This document shows, piece by piece, positions 1 to 10,400 of a DNA stretch of 24,354 bases. Position 1 is the first letter of the stretch, and each line of letters starts with the position of its first letter. The DNA comes from Gracilaria gracilis (lineage: Eukaryota; Rhodophyta; Florideophyceae; Gracilariales; Gracilariaceae). The DNA lies in contig JARGSG010000187.1 in the NCBI GenBank assembly GCA_030374805.1, forward strand, positions 1-24,354, given 5' to 3'. Below the pieces are notes generated by a model, which was not told the DNA's origin, did no database searches, and saw only the letters and a program-made list of their open reading frames with translations. The position numbers and the translations under genes were made by a program.

Positions 1-2491
1 TGGTGGTGGAGACATGACGTACGCAATATCAAGTACTGAATCATGAAAGGCAAAATGTACCAGTTGCTCGCTTATATCCTCTCTGATCTCATGCACTTCT
101 CTAGCGTTCGCAATCTCCCTTCGAATTCCATGTCTGGTTACCCGCAACTGCGTCGGACCCAGTACCAGCAGGTCCTGCAACACAAGATGGCCAACGTGGA
201 AGGCCTTGTTATTAGAGTGAAGTGAGGGGAACGCATCTCTTCCATTTCTATTAGGATCTGGTGACATACGTACCAGTCCATTGCCTAGAAACCCTTTCCA
301 ATAATTGTTTCTAAAGAATTCAATGTTTTGCGGATCGTTGATGTCTCGGCGCAGTACCTCTCCAACTTCTTTCTTTCCATCAAAATATCTAAATAGTTCT
401 TCTGGTACTTCGTATTTCTCGGGCGTGGAAAAATCTGAAACAGTTTCCGTTGGAATTACCCCCGAAAAGAGTTCAAGTGCTCGGAAGAACCTGGCCAGAA
501 AACATAGGGCTATCGTCAATCTTCCAGGTCCCAGAGAAATTCCATTGCTCTCGGAGGAGAGGGGACCTTTGTTGCGAAAGTGATAGTCATTGTTGCTCGC
601 TTTAGGAACCGCACAGCATGGCAATCGAGTTTGAAACTGCGTTTTCGCAATATTTCCGCCAGTACTCCTCACTGCATTAAATAAAAGTTCAGAGTACTGA
701 AACCATAACAGTTTGTGGCAAAATGACCTCATCTCCTGACGTTGTAAACGTGGTTCCTTCAATTCCGGGTTCACAAATCTGAAGAATAATTGAAGAAGAA
801 CTCCATCTCCAGCCATGATTCTTTGTACTGAGAATGATGGAATAATTGCGTGCACAGGAAGAGGATCAACTGATAAGGTTGTTTGTATATCGAGAACTTT
901 AAAGGCAACGGGATCGGTTACGGAAGGGGTATACTGAGAAGACCATTTCCTCAAGGAGAAGCTCTCGTTCAAGAAGTAGTCACCGGGAAAGCTATCCCTC
1001 ATAAGGCGCGGAAGACAAGAAAGATTGTTGTTTCTTTTCAAGTACTTAGACGGGGCAATCATGTATGACTGAAATATTCGTGAGATCCTCGACTGAGATT
1101 TCCCAAATGCTACACCGCCATGAGCCACAGTTACAGCATCTATGGAATCAATGTCCACGGACCACATGATACGTATGCATTCTTGATCTTCTATTTTCAT
1201 CGAAGATTTAATATTGAGCGGCTTTCTGGTCGACTTGTAATTCCCCAAATCCCCGGCAAGTAGGTACATGTCACTTTGTTTCAATCTGTTCCGAAATTCA
1301 GGAACAGAAATGAAAGAATTACAGCCTTCAATCCATTCCAAAGACGAAGCAACACAACTACGAGTCCTCTCTGCATTTGGGATGGTACAAAGTTGGGTTT
1401 GAGAGTAAAGAAAAACTGGGAGCGTACGTTCTGCAAACATTTCACATTTGTGAAGAAGCGCAGATATATGGGGGAGAATTTGAGAGTATGGTACTCTGTC
1501 CGACAAGAGAGAATCATCGTAAAAATCGAGTTCCACTTCTTGCACGTTTCCATTTTCCGGGGTTGGCAATGAGACGGCAATACTGTCCATATCCTCTTCA
1601 TCTGGAGGTTCGACGTCCTCTCCTTCATCTTCTGAAACGTATATACCTTCTTCCTCTTCCATAGGAAGGTGGAATACGGGACGAGGTCTCGATTGCTTCG
1701 GAAAGCGCACCGGAGCAAACTGCGTACCTCCCTGATTTCGTTTGTCAAAGAACAAACTCCGTACTATTGTCTCATGTCCAGATTTTGAGCCAAACGGTTT
1801 CCCTTCGGCTACCTCCAGCAAACTGTACATAGCCGTCGATACCCTGTTTTTCCTTTCCGTATACATTAAAGAGTAACCACCTTTGAAATTTTGAACGGTA
1901 CTAACCACGAGTACTTCTCGCATGTGTGGATAACATGGATTGGCTACATAAACTCCATATCCATTAAATGTACTTGAGATATCAGTGGAAATCCTCACGT
2001 GATCATTACCATCATTCATTAACAGGGGAAATATGAAATGTTTTCCGTTCATATCCTTGGTTCTGATTATGAAGTATTCCGGAACTTCCCCAAGACATTT
2101 GAGAGGGCAGTACGAATGACCTTTGTCGCAAATGATACTGTCACTATTTTGTCCTGGAAAACAAAACAGCGACTTTGTGAGAACCTTAGGTGTATCTTCG
2201 ATTTTCAAATCACTTTGGATGCTGCTCTTAATATTACCAGGATCCAGTTGACATTTCCAGCAACCCGTGCATCTCAATCCAGGATCCAGCTGTTAACTTT
2301 TTGAATTTCTCCCCATAGATACACGTCTTGCTACTCGCCAATATTCTGTCATTTATATCCAGTAACTCTGGCAGGCTTCTTCGGGACGAAAGGATTGAGC
2401 TGATGACGGTATTGCAAACATCACACACTTGAGGTGATGTTTTACAGGGCAATCGAAGGCCCATACCTTGTACAACAGATTCAAATGTCAT
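1..2491 (-). CDS. Large Cys-rich protein of unknown function, 3' end off the window, 5' end disrupted
   Basis: One minus-strand frame is open without a stop from 2292 down to base 1 (764 codons) and leaves the window, so the C-terminus is missing. I translated it line by line and found no stops. I do not recognise the family. The N-terminal part is cysteine-rich, with CTGCWKC near 2270-2245 and CDKGHSYCPLKC near 2140-2090, suggesting zinc binding. A Glu/Asp-rich stretch lies near 1660-1570. The first in-frame ATG is only at 2050-2052, beyond the Cys cluster. The upstream part seems to continue in another frame, from ATG 2491 with CKTSPQVCDVC. Joining the two needs a one-base frame change near 2290 or a small intron, for example a GTG...AACAG option of about 139 bp at 2428-2290. 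Further upstream that frame has a TGA at 2554-2552. It is either a spliced gene or a pseudogene. No HUH or DDE motif was seen. Confidence 0.6.
2237..2292. repeat. Two 14-bp repeats, 42 bp apart, at the frame break
   Basis: CCAGGATCCAGTTG (2237-2250) and CCAGGATCCAGCTG (2279-2292) differ at one base and start 42 bp apart, a multiple of three. In the open minus frame both encode Gln-Leu-Asp-Pro-Gly. They sit exactly where the reading frame of the left-edge gene breaks, so slippage or local duplication may be linked to the disruption. Confidence 0.7.
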
Positions 2492-2790
2492 CGGCAGTAA
2501 ACCCGGAATATAACGCGTTATAAGGACAATATCAACCTGATGCTTAGCATTTCAATCGCACAAGAGCTCCATCCCTTCGCGATCTCTGATCCGGCATCTC
2601 CGCATTCTCACATACTGTATTCTCAGTTCCCGGCCGTAGTTGTTAGACCAATTTACAGCCATAGAGTTAATGAGGAGGTACACGTGGTATTGCTAAGAAA
2701 CACGCTCTGTTTAGAAGCTTAGAAGTTGATTCCTTGCATTACAAAATCCCAATGATTTTGTCTAGCCTTTTCTGGATTTCTTTTAAGTGA

Positions 2791-2822
2791 GAAAAGGCGC
2801 GCAGTTGAAAAGGCGCGCAGTC
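2791..2822. repeat. Two tandem 16-bp units upstream of the helicase gene
   Basis: The unit GAAAAGGCGCGCAGTT is directly followed by a copy differing only in the last base. It lies about 130 bp upstream of the helicase ATG, in a gap between two divergent genes, so a duplicated promoter element (GGCGCGC core) is possible. It is not an exact E2F consensus. Function is not shown. Confidence 0.75.
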
Positions 2823-2950
2823 AGTATGGATATGCAGTACTCTAAAATATGCAAGTACACTGGACCCTACGTACCGAGCTCGCACCGGGCTCGAAAAGTA
2901 AAGGCATTCTACATTTCCATTCCTTTCAAATAACAAGAATTCGAGTTTTC

Positions 2951-4645
2951 ATGGTTGCATCCGCTGAAGACTCACGCTCAGGTCGTTCTCTGAAACGATT
3001 TGTCGATGAGATATTTGAAAAATGGGAACCAAGCATTTCCGCAGATCCAATTCAACGCCTCAACAAGAAGCGGAAACTTATTCTTTCTGAGAGAGATGTG
3101 GCATCCGTCTCTATTCGTAAGATAACCAAGAGAATCCGGTTTGGTACGAAAGGACTTGACGGTTTCCAGGAAGGAGCCGTTCACGCAGCTGAAGCAGGGA
3201 AGAATGTTTTCCTTACTGGAGGAGCTGGAACAGGGAAAACCTTTGTCCTTGCGGAAATTATCAGCAGTTTAAAGTACTCTGGGAAGAGAGTTGCTGTGAC
3301 AGCTAGCACTGGTTGTGCCGCAGTAGCTTTGGGAGGTACCACGGTACACTCATACTTGGGACTAGGTTATGACAATTCCCATTTCGTTCCACGGAAAGCG
3401 AGTGATCTCAGTCGCAGATTGCTGACATTGGACGTCTTGATCATTGATGAGATATCTATGATTGATGCCAGCACCTTTGATCGCCTAGAAAACATCTGCT
3501 CGACATCTAGGAAAATCCCAATTGCAAAACGTATTCAGAGACCTTTTGGAGGTCTCCAAGTTATACTGTGCGGAGACTTTTGTCAACTTCCTCCGGTGAA
3601 GAAGAGTATAAGTGAGAGATCCATTCCGTTCTGTTTTGAGAGCAAAGCCTGGAAGAAGTGCAATTTCTCAACCGTTTCCCTACGAGTACCTCACAGACAG
3701 AATGATTTTGGTTTCTCAACGTTGTTGAATGAGATGCGTTTTGGGGTTGTCTCGGATTCCACGTTATCGCTCTTTAATTCTCTGTCATCAAGGTTTTCTT
3801 TTCAAAGAGACCCCAGCAGTTCTGAACCGTTTACAAAATTATTTCCTTGCCGATTTCAAGTCGAGAGAGAAAACAACTCGCGTTTGCATGGTCTAAAGGG
3901 TTCAGGAATCCGCTATATAGCCATGGACAGAGTAGAAACTTCTTCTTCGAAAGGCACAGTGATCAACATCGACACCCGTTTAAACCAACTTTCAGCTCCA
4001 TCTGTGCTTCACATCAAAACTGGCTGCCGGGTGCTATGCACAAAAAACTTAAACCAGAACCTTGGTATCGTAAATGGGTCAGCAGGGGAGGTTATTGGAT
4101 TCGCAAAAACCAGATATGGAGCGGGTGTCAACAAGGAAGGTTTGTTCGAAAATTACCAGGACTATAAAGGGAATCCCCGCAGTATTTTAGGGGAAGAAGT
4201 TTTCCAACTGTCAGAATCTAGTGCTCGAGACTATGTGGGTGCTAGAACTGAGGACGGCTTTCTTTGCATGGACGTCGCGGATGCTGCTTTTCTTCCTGTT
4301 GTCAGGTTCGAAAACGGAATCTGTTTAACTATGAAGATGTGCAAGTGGGATGTCAACTTCGATAATGGCCGGGTTGTGCTTTCAAGGTCGCAGTTATGTC
4401 TTGCACTTGGTTGGGCCTTTTCTATCCACAAGTCCCAGGGCATGTCCATAGATAAGGTAGAGGTAGATCTTTCTCGATGTTTTGATTATGGGCAAGCATA
4501 TGTGGCCCTTTCAAGAGCCAAATCGATCTATGGGCTTCGAGTGAAGGGGTTCTGCAAACGTTTTGTGAAAGTTCATCCAAAAGTTTTCGATTTTTACAAA
4601 CACGACCCAGCCTTCAAGGATTACATTTCTAAGAGTCGGATATAG
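2951..4645 (+). CDS. PIF1-family DNA helicase (superfamily 1B)
   Basis: An ATP-dependent 5'-3' DNA helicase of the PIF1 family, which acts in replication, repair and telomere maintenance. In 564-aa numbering, Walker A is GGAGTGKT (about 90-97, Lys96) and Walker B is LIIDEIS (Asp166, Glu167). Motif III is GDFCQLPPV (about 208-216, with the motif Gln at 212). A TASTGCAA segment follows Walker A. The C-terminal core has KSQGMS and YVALSRAKS with Arg522. All catalytic motifs are intact, so it is probably active. An in-frame ATG at 2849 would add 34 residues, but I prefer 2951: its context is good and the extra residues look like a leader. The N-terminal ~70 residues are basic and specific to this protein. 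There is no fused Rep domain, unlike a Helitron RepHel. It points away from the left-edge gene, so the two may share a promoter region. Confidence 0.95.
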   Translation: MVASAEDSRSGRSLKRFVDEIFEKWEPSISADPIQRLNKKRKLILSERDVASVSIRKITKRIRFGTKGLDGFQEGAVHAAEAGKNVFLTGGAGTGKTFVLAEIISSLKYSGKRVAVTASTGCAAVALGGTTVHSYLGLGYDNSHFVPRKASDLSRRLLTLDVLIIDEISMIDASTFDRLENICSTSRKIPIAKRIQRPFGGLQVILCGDFCQLPPVKKSISERSIPFCFESKAWKKCNFSTVSLRVPHRQNDFGFSTLLNEMRFGVVSDSTLSLFNSLSSRFSFQRDPSSSEPFTKLFPCRFQVERENNSRLHGLKGSGIRYIAMDRVETSSSKGTVINIDTRLNQLSAPSVLHIKTGCRVLCTKNLNQNLGIVNGSAGEVIGFAKTRYGAGVNKEGLFENYQDYKGNPRSILGEEVFQLSESSARDYVGARTEDGFLCMDVADAAFLPVVRFENGICLTMKMCKWDVNFDNGRVVLSRSQLCLALGWAFSIHKSQGMSIDKVEVDLSRCFDYGQAYVALSRAKSIYGLRVKGFCKRFVKVHPKVFDFYKHDPAFKDYISKSRI

Positions 4646-5168
4646 AGCGAAACTTGAATTGCTTGGAAAATTAGATAACAATACTTACTACAATTGTAGT
4701 AATACAGGGCCATTCATGGCATCCGTCTGCACAATGAATACCTCTCAATATATATGTATTGTGTACTCAGTTTACCTCGATGTCTTCTTTCGTGCTTTGC
4801 TACAGTGGAGGCCACAAGGCGCTAGATATGATTGGCGACTACTGGTTTTCAGGTTTAGCAGTCAGCATTAATCTCTCTATTTGTGGGCCTTCTGCTCTGT
4901 CGTGACACTCGCGCTTTGGATTTTTGGCCGTATTCGACAGCATGCCAGATCATTCGTATTCTTTAACAATTCGCAGTTTTCTTCAGCAGAAGTTACCTAC
5001 GTTTCCTTCCTTCCCTGCACGGCTTGATTTTGGATATTTGGATATGATTCTGACTTTGAACGCTTTATGGCTCCCTCGTCATCTCGAAATTATTCAAACC
5101 ATAGGTGCGTGAACCTATATAATAATATCTAATAATAAAGTATTAGTAAAAAAATGTAATGTGACAAC
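4646..5168. other. Intergenic stretch after the helicase gene
   Basis: No gene can be supported here. Two short frames (about 4659-4871 and 4942-5112) show no recognisable motif. The stretch holds an 18-bp palindrome (4685-4702) and an AT-rich run near 5115-5160 that leads into the promoter of the next gene. Confidence 0.5.
4685..4702. repeat. 18-bp perfect palindrome 40 bp after the helicase stop
   Basis: TTACTACAATTGTAGTAA is its own reverse complement. It lies about 40 bp downstream of the helicase stop codon and could be a protein-binding site or a 3'-end hairpin. The role is unknown. Confidence 0.7.
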
Positions 5169-5220
5169 ACGTGTGAAATGCAACTTTGCGTAATACACGT
5201 TGACCACGTCATATATAAAT
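5169..5220 (+). promoter_or_regulatory. Promoter: 14-4-14 G-box-like inverted repeat plus TATA box
   Basis: Left arm ACGTGTGAAATGCA (5169-5182), a 4-nt loop and right arm TGCGTAATACACGT (5187-5200) have the same 14-4-14 layout as the elements at 6823, 11397 and 19938, but with four arm mismatches. CACGTG is formed at 5168-5173. A TATA-type run, ATATATAAAT, follows at 5211-5220, about 87 bp before the ATG of the next gene. This is the only copy with an obvious TATA box at a sensible distance. Confidence 0.65.
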
Positions 5221-5306
5221 GAATCGCTTCACAAAGTCTTCGTTCACTCACCCGTCTAGTTGATGAGAAGAGCAGCTGGAGTTAAGGTCCAGCCGTGTGA
5301 TCCAGA

Positions 5307-6509
5307 ATGATTTCTCAGCTAAGGCTTAGAACATCCTCACATGTAGAAAAAGACGGGTGTACTCCAGTCGGGTTTCTTTTGGACTATGAGGATCCAAAAT
5401 GTCTCAAAACGTTTTCAGAGCCCCCGGTATTTCGTGCCGCAAGATTGTTCACGAACCATCATTGTCAAACAGTCAACTATCAGTTAGTTTTTGTTTCGCT
5501 TTCTGGCGAGGAGCTCGTCTACCACACCGGATACGTAAAAAGATCTGTTATAGAGGGCGAGATTGAATTTCACGAATCGAACGGAAATGTTTATGAGATA
5601 CTAGTCGGGAAATTTGACAGTTTCAACGGGTATCTCTTCTCCCAATCATCTTTGGTCGGAATGCCTATCCAAATTCCCTTATTACCACGTCGAAGAGACG
5701 AAGCGTTAGTATGGGATTATTCACGTATGGTTTGCGATGCTGCAAACTGCTCCCGAATCCGTATCCTTCAAGAATGGCTGGGTTTCTTGGCGCTGGTCCA
5801 TGCTCCATCCACCATATTCATCATGGAGGCAACTATACGGAAAACACTATTTTCTGATAAAGATTTGCAAACTGGTAAAGATCGGAAACATGCCCGAATT
5901 CCGTTGACATCATCATGGGTGCCAAGTACAAGTTTGCTCTGGGTCTATTACTCCACGCCCAAACCATTTTGCTTGAGAACATTCTTGTGCGAACTTCTCT
6001 CTGGGAGCGATTGGGATGAAGAGCTTGCTAGACTAGTGGAACGGTTTTCTCCCAGGCATGAAGGATTTTACAAAGCCGCTCTTGTGGAAAAGGAGGGACG
6101 AACGTCGATATCCTTCGATTATGGTGAAGAGAGCTTATTTGAACTCCAAGTTCGGCGAGTGGCAGTTCCAGCAATTGCGAATGGCGTCTCCGCGAGAAAA
6201 ACATATGGAACGCTGGTGTACTTTTATCAACCTATATCCTTTGATGCCTTCACATCACCAACGAACAAAATCCCTCTAGGTTTTTTCTCGACAAGCAAAT
6301 ACGTTCCACTTTCCATGCTCCCAGGAGATTTGCCAGAAGAGAATATAATCAGTTTCGGCGTCATAAGAAGCGAACTAAATGAGCTTTGGAGCAGAATCTG
6401 GCATAAAAACTACACAAAGCCACACTCCGAGGCAACTGGAACCATACAAGCCGTGCTTGATGATGGTTATGAAAACCTTCTTCACCTTCCCTCTTTGGCT
6501 AAATTCTGA
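5307..6509 (+). CDS. Unknown 400-aa protein, probable paralogue of the 21935-23089 gene
   Basis: I do not recognise the family and see no signal peptide, membrane segment or catalytic signature. Ordered matches suggest it is a distant paralogue of the minus-strand gene near the right end. FLLDYEDPKCLK pairs with LLSLYNDPSCIK near the N-terminus. Then QEWLGFLALV pairs with EQWIGGIVLQ, LLWVYYSTPKP with YLAWVPAPKP, and SMLPGDL with FLLPNSL near the C-terminus. Both proteins are about 390 aa. The ATG at 5307 follows a TATA box by about 90 bp, which supports this start. The two paralogues point towards each other and enclose the epigenetic genes. A structural or element-specific accessory role is possible but unproven. 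Confidence 0.8.
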   Translation: MISQLRLRTSSHVEKDGCTPVGFLLDYEDPKCLKTFSEPPVFRAARLFTNHHCQTVNYQLVFVSLSGEELVYHTGYVKRSVIEGEIEFHESNGNVYEILVGKFDSFNGYLFSQSSLVGMPIQIPLLPRRRDEALVWDYSRMVCDAANCSRIRILQEWLGFLALVHAPSTIFIMEATIRKTLFSDKDLQTGKDRKHARIPLTSSWVPSTSLLWVYYSTPKPFCLRTFLCELLSGSDWDEELARLVERFSPRHEGFYKAALVEKEGRTSISFDYGEESLFELQVRRVAVPAIANGVSARKTYGTLVYFYQPISFDAFTSPTNKIPLGFFSTSKYVPLSMLPGDLPEENIISFGVIRSELNELWSRIWHKNYTKPHSEATGTIQAVLDDGYENLLHLPSLAKF

Positions 6510-6639
6510 ATCTATCATGATCCCCAGGAAGCCATATGTCGGAGCAAGTACTCCAAAGACTGAGGAGCGACACCAGATTCAGGAAATACTATACACGCAA
6601 TGAATACAAAGAAATTAAAATTGGTTCTCTTTCTTTACC
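6510..6639. other. Short spacer before the left repeat copy
   Basis: I see no gene or clear site between the stop of the preceding gene and the start of the duplicated block. Confidence 0.5.
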
Positions 6640-6728
6640 ACAGTGCTTTTCAGCTTCTGAAGGAAAACAGAACAATCTATGATATAACTCAAACCCAACC
6701 AAACTGTGGTACAAAACTGTGCTACACA

Positions 6729-6762
6729 AACATGAACCGCGTTTTGGCTGTGTCCTAGGACA
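6729..6762 (+). promoter_or_regulatory. AACATGAACC / TGTCCTAGGACA composite element (left repeat)
   Basis: AACATGAACC at 6729-6738, a 12-nt gap containing GTTTT, then the perfect palindrome TGTCCTAGGACA at 6751-6762. The same layout and spacing occur at 15432-15465, in inverted form at 15320-15353, and at 19853-19886. This copy drives only a broken gene and is probably a relic. Confidence 0.75.
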
Positions 6763-6822
6763 GAGAACATGCGGTGTACACGTAACTGAAAAATACTGTT
6801 CATAATTTTGAACACCTGTACA

Positions 6823-6854
6823 ACGTGTAGAATGCAAAAGTGCATTTTACACGT
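6823..6854. promoter_or_regulatory. 14-4-14 G-box-like inverted repeat (left repeat)
   Basis: Arms ACGTGTAGAATGCA (6823-6836) and TGCATTTTACACGT (6841-6854) flank loop AAAG. Only one pair of the 14 is mismatched. The right end followed by G makes a CACGTG G-box. It could be a dimeric transcription-factor site or an RNA hairpin in a 5' leader. Confidence 0.75.
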
Positions 6855-6989
6855 GGAGGATTGCTTCTCGCGACGCAGCTTTTGCAAATCATGAGAGCTT
6901 GCTGAACTCCGTTTGCAACAATCGTGGACATTGACGACAAGCTTATTTCAACCTTTTGTTCCCTCACATTGAGGTTATCGACTTGCCAC

Positions 6990-7395
6990 ATACCTGTCTA
7001 AAACCCAGATATTGATCCTGTTATTTAGCAGTATAACAAATCAGTAAGGCAGTGTCATAAACCACTTGCAGTGGGTCATATGCCAGCGACGGAATCAGGA
7101 AGCGAGAACGAATATCTCTTGATTTCATTAACCGATTCTTCCCCAGAATACGGACGCAATGGCGGTTCGAACGTTGACGGTATATCTAGTGGCGATGGCC
7201 ATGGGTCTGGGTCTGAATGGAATCTAGATGATTTAATTGTTGACTCGTCCTCTGATTTGCAAAAGCAGAAAGACGAGTCGAGTCACAAAGTCGAGCATCC
7301 AGGGATTAGAGCCGAAGATATTTTACCAGAAATACAGAAAGCAGCTAGCCAACAGCCCAAAGTCGAATGATGGATTGAAGTATACCAGTTTGAAA
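6990..7395 (+). pseudogene. Truncated copy of the protease 5' coding region
   Basis: This corresponds to the first ~145 codons of the protease gene at 20128. The parental ATG is deleted, an in-frame TAG lies at 7026-7028 where the intact gene has TCG, and a late frameshift gives a stop at 7368-7370. Homology ends at 7395. From an internal ATG at 7080 a frame of 96 codons stays open, carrying the same acidic Ser-rich segment (for example GSGSEWNLDDLIVDSSSDL). The Cys/His catalytic region is absent. A short acidic peptide could in principle still be made, but a dead fragment is the simpler reading. Confidence 0.85.
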
Positions 7396-7456
7396 TCTCT
7401 TCGAAGGCAATAATCAGGTTTTCACAAGTTCTCTTTTAGAAGTGGAAATATCGGAG

Positions 7457-10400
7457 TCAAAGGTAGTATTCGTTGCCATAGGCAGTGAACAGTTCTACAG
7501 CACCACAAACCTTACATCTGAATTTGTCGCCTTTCGCCTTCAGGTATTTCTTAAAGCGGCGAACATCAAGAACGAATCGAATATAACTACTCTCAGAACG
7601 TAAGAATCTTTCAAAGCCTTCGCGTAGGAGAACCCTGAAATCAGAACCATTCTTGTAGTTTTCTTCGATATGAACGCACACGCTTTCAGAGTCTTCAATA
7701 GTATTAAAAGATGACCCAATACTGTTGTTGTTCATGAAATACCATAGGTGAGTGTCCGTAATACCTGCCATATACATAGTTTTCAAATCAAATGGAGAAA
7801 GAAACCTGCCGAGCTCTTTGGAAGCGGTCTCTGCATCAACCAGTTCCCCTCGCGGGTACAATAAAGTAATTCGAGCATTAGATTTCTTCTCCATTAGCTT
7901 CTCACATTCGTCGAATGGTAGAAAGGCTCCAAGCTCAAACATTTCTCCATTTTTATCGTGAGAATTGGCACACAGTTCATTATCTGAGTATCCAGCCATC
8001 GGGGTTTCTCCCCCTTTTGTTCGGCGAAGAAGTAAACTTGAGTGACGGATGACCTTTACAGCTCCAAAAACATCTCCGTCTTCGCGTCCAACCTCACAGC
8101 GGAACATTGTCTTCATGGCATCGGGAACATCATCAGTGTTGTTTATCTCATTTGCCTTGCTCTCAATGCCTTCCAAAGCACAATGCCCATCACAATGGCA
8201 TTGCCGAAGGCATACGTCCCGAAGATACTTATAGCACCTTTTGTACTCTATTCCATGACTATAAGGCATAGCTCGGTAGAAGTTTCTCAAACTGTAAGTG
8301 ATTTCATCAGCATGACATAATGCTTTCATCACAAAGAACTTCCCGCAAGTGAAGTCAAACAAATTACATTCAGCTTCAACAACGGTGAGATAAACGTCAC
8401 GAAGAAAACGATCCTGATCTTGATGAGACCATATGACACATGTTGGAATCGATGGGCGTCCCTTCACTTCGCGCGTAAAGGAATCTGCTATTTTGTATAC
8501 CACAGCAGCTGAGACTAACGACACGGTTCGGTTCTCGATTACGTTCCAATCTTTCTTGCTCAATATGAAAATATTGCTTACTTCATAAAGAACACTGCCC
8601 AAGCGTAGCTCACTGCATGCTGATGAATCAAAGTCACTGCATATATATATGACAGTACTGAACTGCGTACCGTCTTTTGCACACTCTTGTAAAGCAAGCT
8701 TGGAACTCCGTCCGTCTTCCCAAAAGTCTCCAAAGTCCACGAAGGCAACCCCTGGAAGATTGCTCTTCTCAGGACTTGAAAAGAGAACGCGATCATCCCG
8801 TCCAATATGGACACCTAGAACTTTAAACCATTCAGTCAATTGCATGGCATGAGTCCAGCAGCTCTCCAGACATCGCAACTTCCCTTGTTTCCCTTTCGTT
8901 TCCTTCTCACAGTTCTTCTTTATCCTATCTTCATCATTAAGAATGGCGCCCAAGTCAATTCCATGGCCGTCCAGTCTGTACTTCTTCGAAACCTTACCAC
9001 TTCCTGCTTTCGAACGCTTTCGTTTTTTCCTTCGTGCCGGCTGTCCTTTCTTCATTGACGTCCGATGTATTCCTAGATTGGAGAGCGGTCTAGCCTCAGT
9101 TTCGATCTCAATGACATCATCGGTATCCTCTTCCACATAAAGGTTCTGGCCACCTTCTTCAATGATCCCCTGTCCTTTATTGGAGTGCTCAGGAGATTTC
9201 TCATCTTCAAGACCAATACTCTGCAACATGTTTTGAAGATCAGAGGTCTTAGAAAGTATCTCGCATGTTTCCTCTTCCGGAGAAGGGCGTCCCTTTAACT
9301 GAACTTCTTCAGGTTTTTGCTTCGGCCTCTCCGAAACATCTTCATTGGCTCCGTTTCCAGAAATTGTCGCATCCTTTTCTCCCGCGCTTGCAGCGATGCA
9401 ACCTATCTTTTGTGCTGCTAGAAGTTCAGATTTAGTTCCAGAAGCTCCAATCTCGTCTGGCTTAGAATCTGGGGATATAACTGTACCATGTTCAAAATCT
9501 CGAACAAATGTATCTGAAGGCTCTGCAGCATGTGAAGGAGCAGCATCATCAGAGTCGGAACAGAGAGCATCCGTTGCTAAATCTCCTTGAGATTTCTTCT
9601 CACTCAGAATTGGACGTTCGACATCCAGTTCGCCCGCATTGCCAACAGCAGCATGCTTTGGTTCATTTTCACGTTCATTCTCCCCTTCCACGTCAGCACG
9701 TTGCTTCGCAAATGGAACATCATCGTTTACCTTGCTGCTCGACTCTTTTAACCCCGCATGCAAAGAAAGGTTTGCGTTTGCTTCTTCAACATTTCGTTCA
9801 ATCTCTTCGGATGGCATATCGTTTTCCTTTTTCGCATTTTGCCAATTATGCAGCACGGAATTGTGCTGACCTCCCTCACTTAGCCTAGTAGCATTTGAAC
9901 TCTTATCGGCAGTCTCCATTTCTAAAGCATTCGAAACATTTGTAAATTGTACGAAGTCAGCACTGTTAATTTCTGACTCACGAAGGTCCCACATGGTGAA
10001 GAGTGTTGAATTTGGCAGTGCTTCCTTCAAAACTGAACGAAAATTACGAAAGAAGTCACTTTCTCCACTAGAGCTGCTTTTCTTGACCAGCTTTCCTTCG
10101 CCAACTTTTAAAAGCGTTTTCCATACTACTTTCTCTTCAGCATTTTCATCAAGAGCTTCAAACGAAATGTCTTTCGGAATCAGATCAATGATATAGGATG
10201 CTACTCTATTCAATATGGTCTCCGACTTCCAAGGCATTTGCATTTTCCATGCGACTATGGCTGTCACTACGACACCTAGTTGTAGTCTCTCCTTTAAAAG
10301 CAGAGAACAACCACGAAATAAACGTTGCCCTTCTGACTCTTTCGCAGGAAAAAGTTTGAAATGTTCTAGTCCGAGAAGAAACGAAGAGAACCCTTTTCGG

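Larger units (their letters stand above)
6640..7395 (+). repeat. Left copy of a ~0.8-kb direct repeat (protease promoter and 5' end)
   Basis: This block aligns with 19768-20562 in the same orientation over almost its whole length, with many identical runs over 20 bp. It carries the same promoter elements and the start of the protease coding sequence. Relative to the right copy it has a 50-bp deletion that removes the ATG, plus small indels. Similarity stops at 7395, where the right copy continues into the rest of the protease gene. It is an incomplete duplication, with the right copy the likely parent form. Confidence 0.9.

Noticed and set aside
1281..1748. A 155-codon minus-strand frame
   Set aside because: It overlaps in another frame the 764-codon frame that runs through the left edge, which has far better composition.
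1..4645. Helitron-type element (PIF1 next to a Cys-rich protein)
   Set aside because: No HUH Rep motif, no RepHel fusion and no Helitron terminal hairpin could be found in the window.
6589..6991. Minus-strand frames that recur almost unchanged at 19752-20223
   Set aside because: They are similar only because the DNA is duplicated; they run antisense through the promoter and leader of the protease gene and its broken copy.
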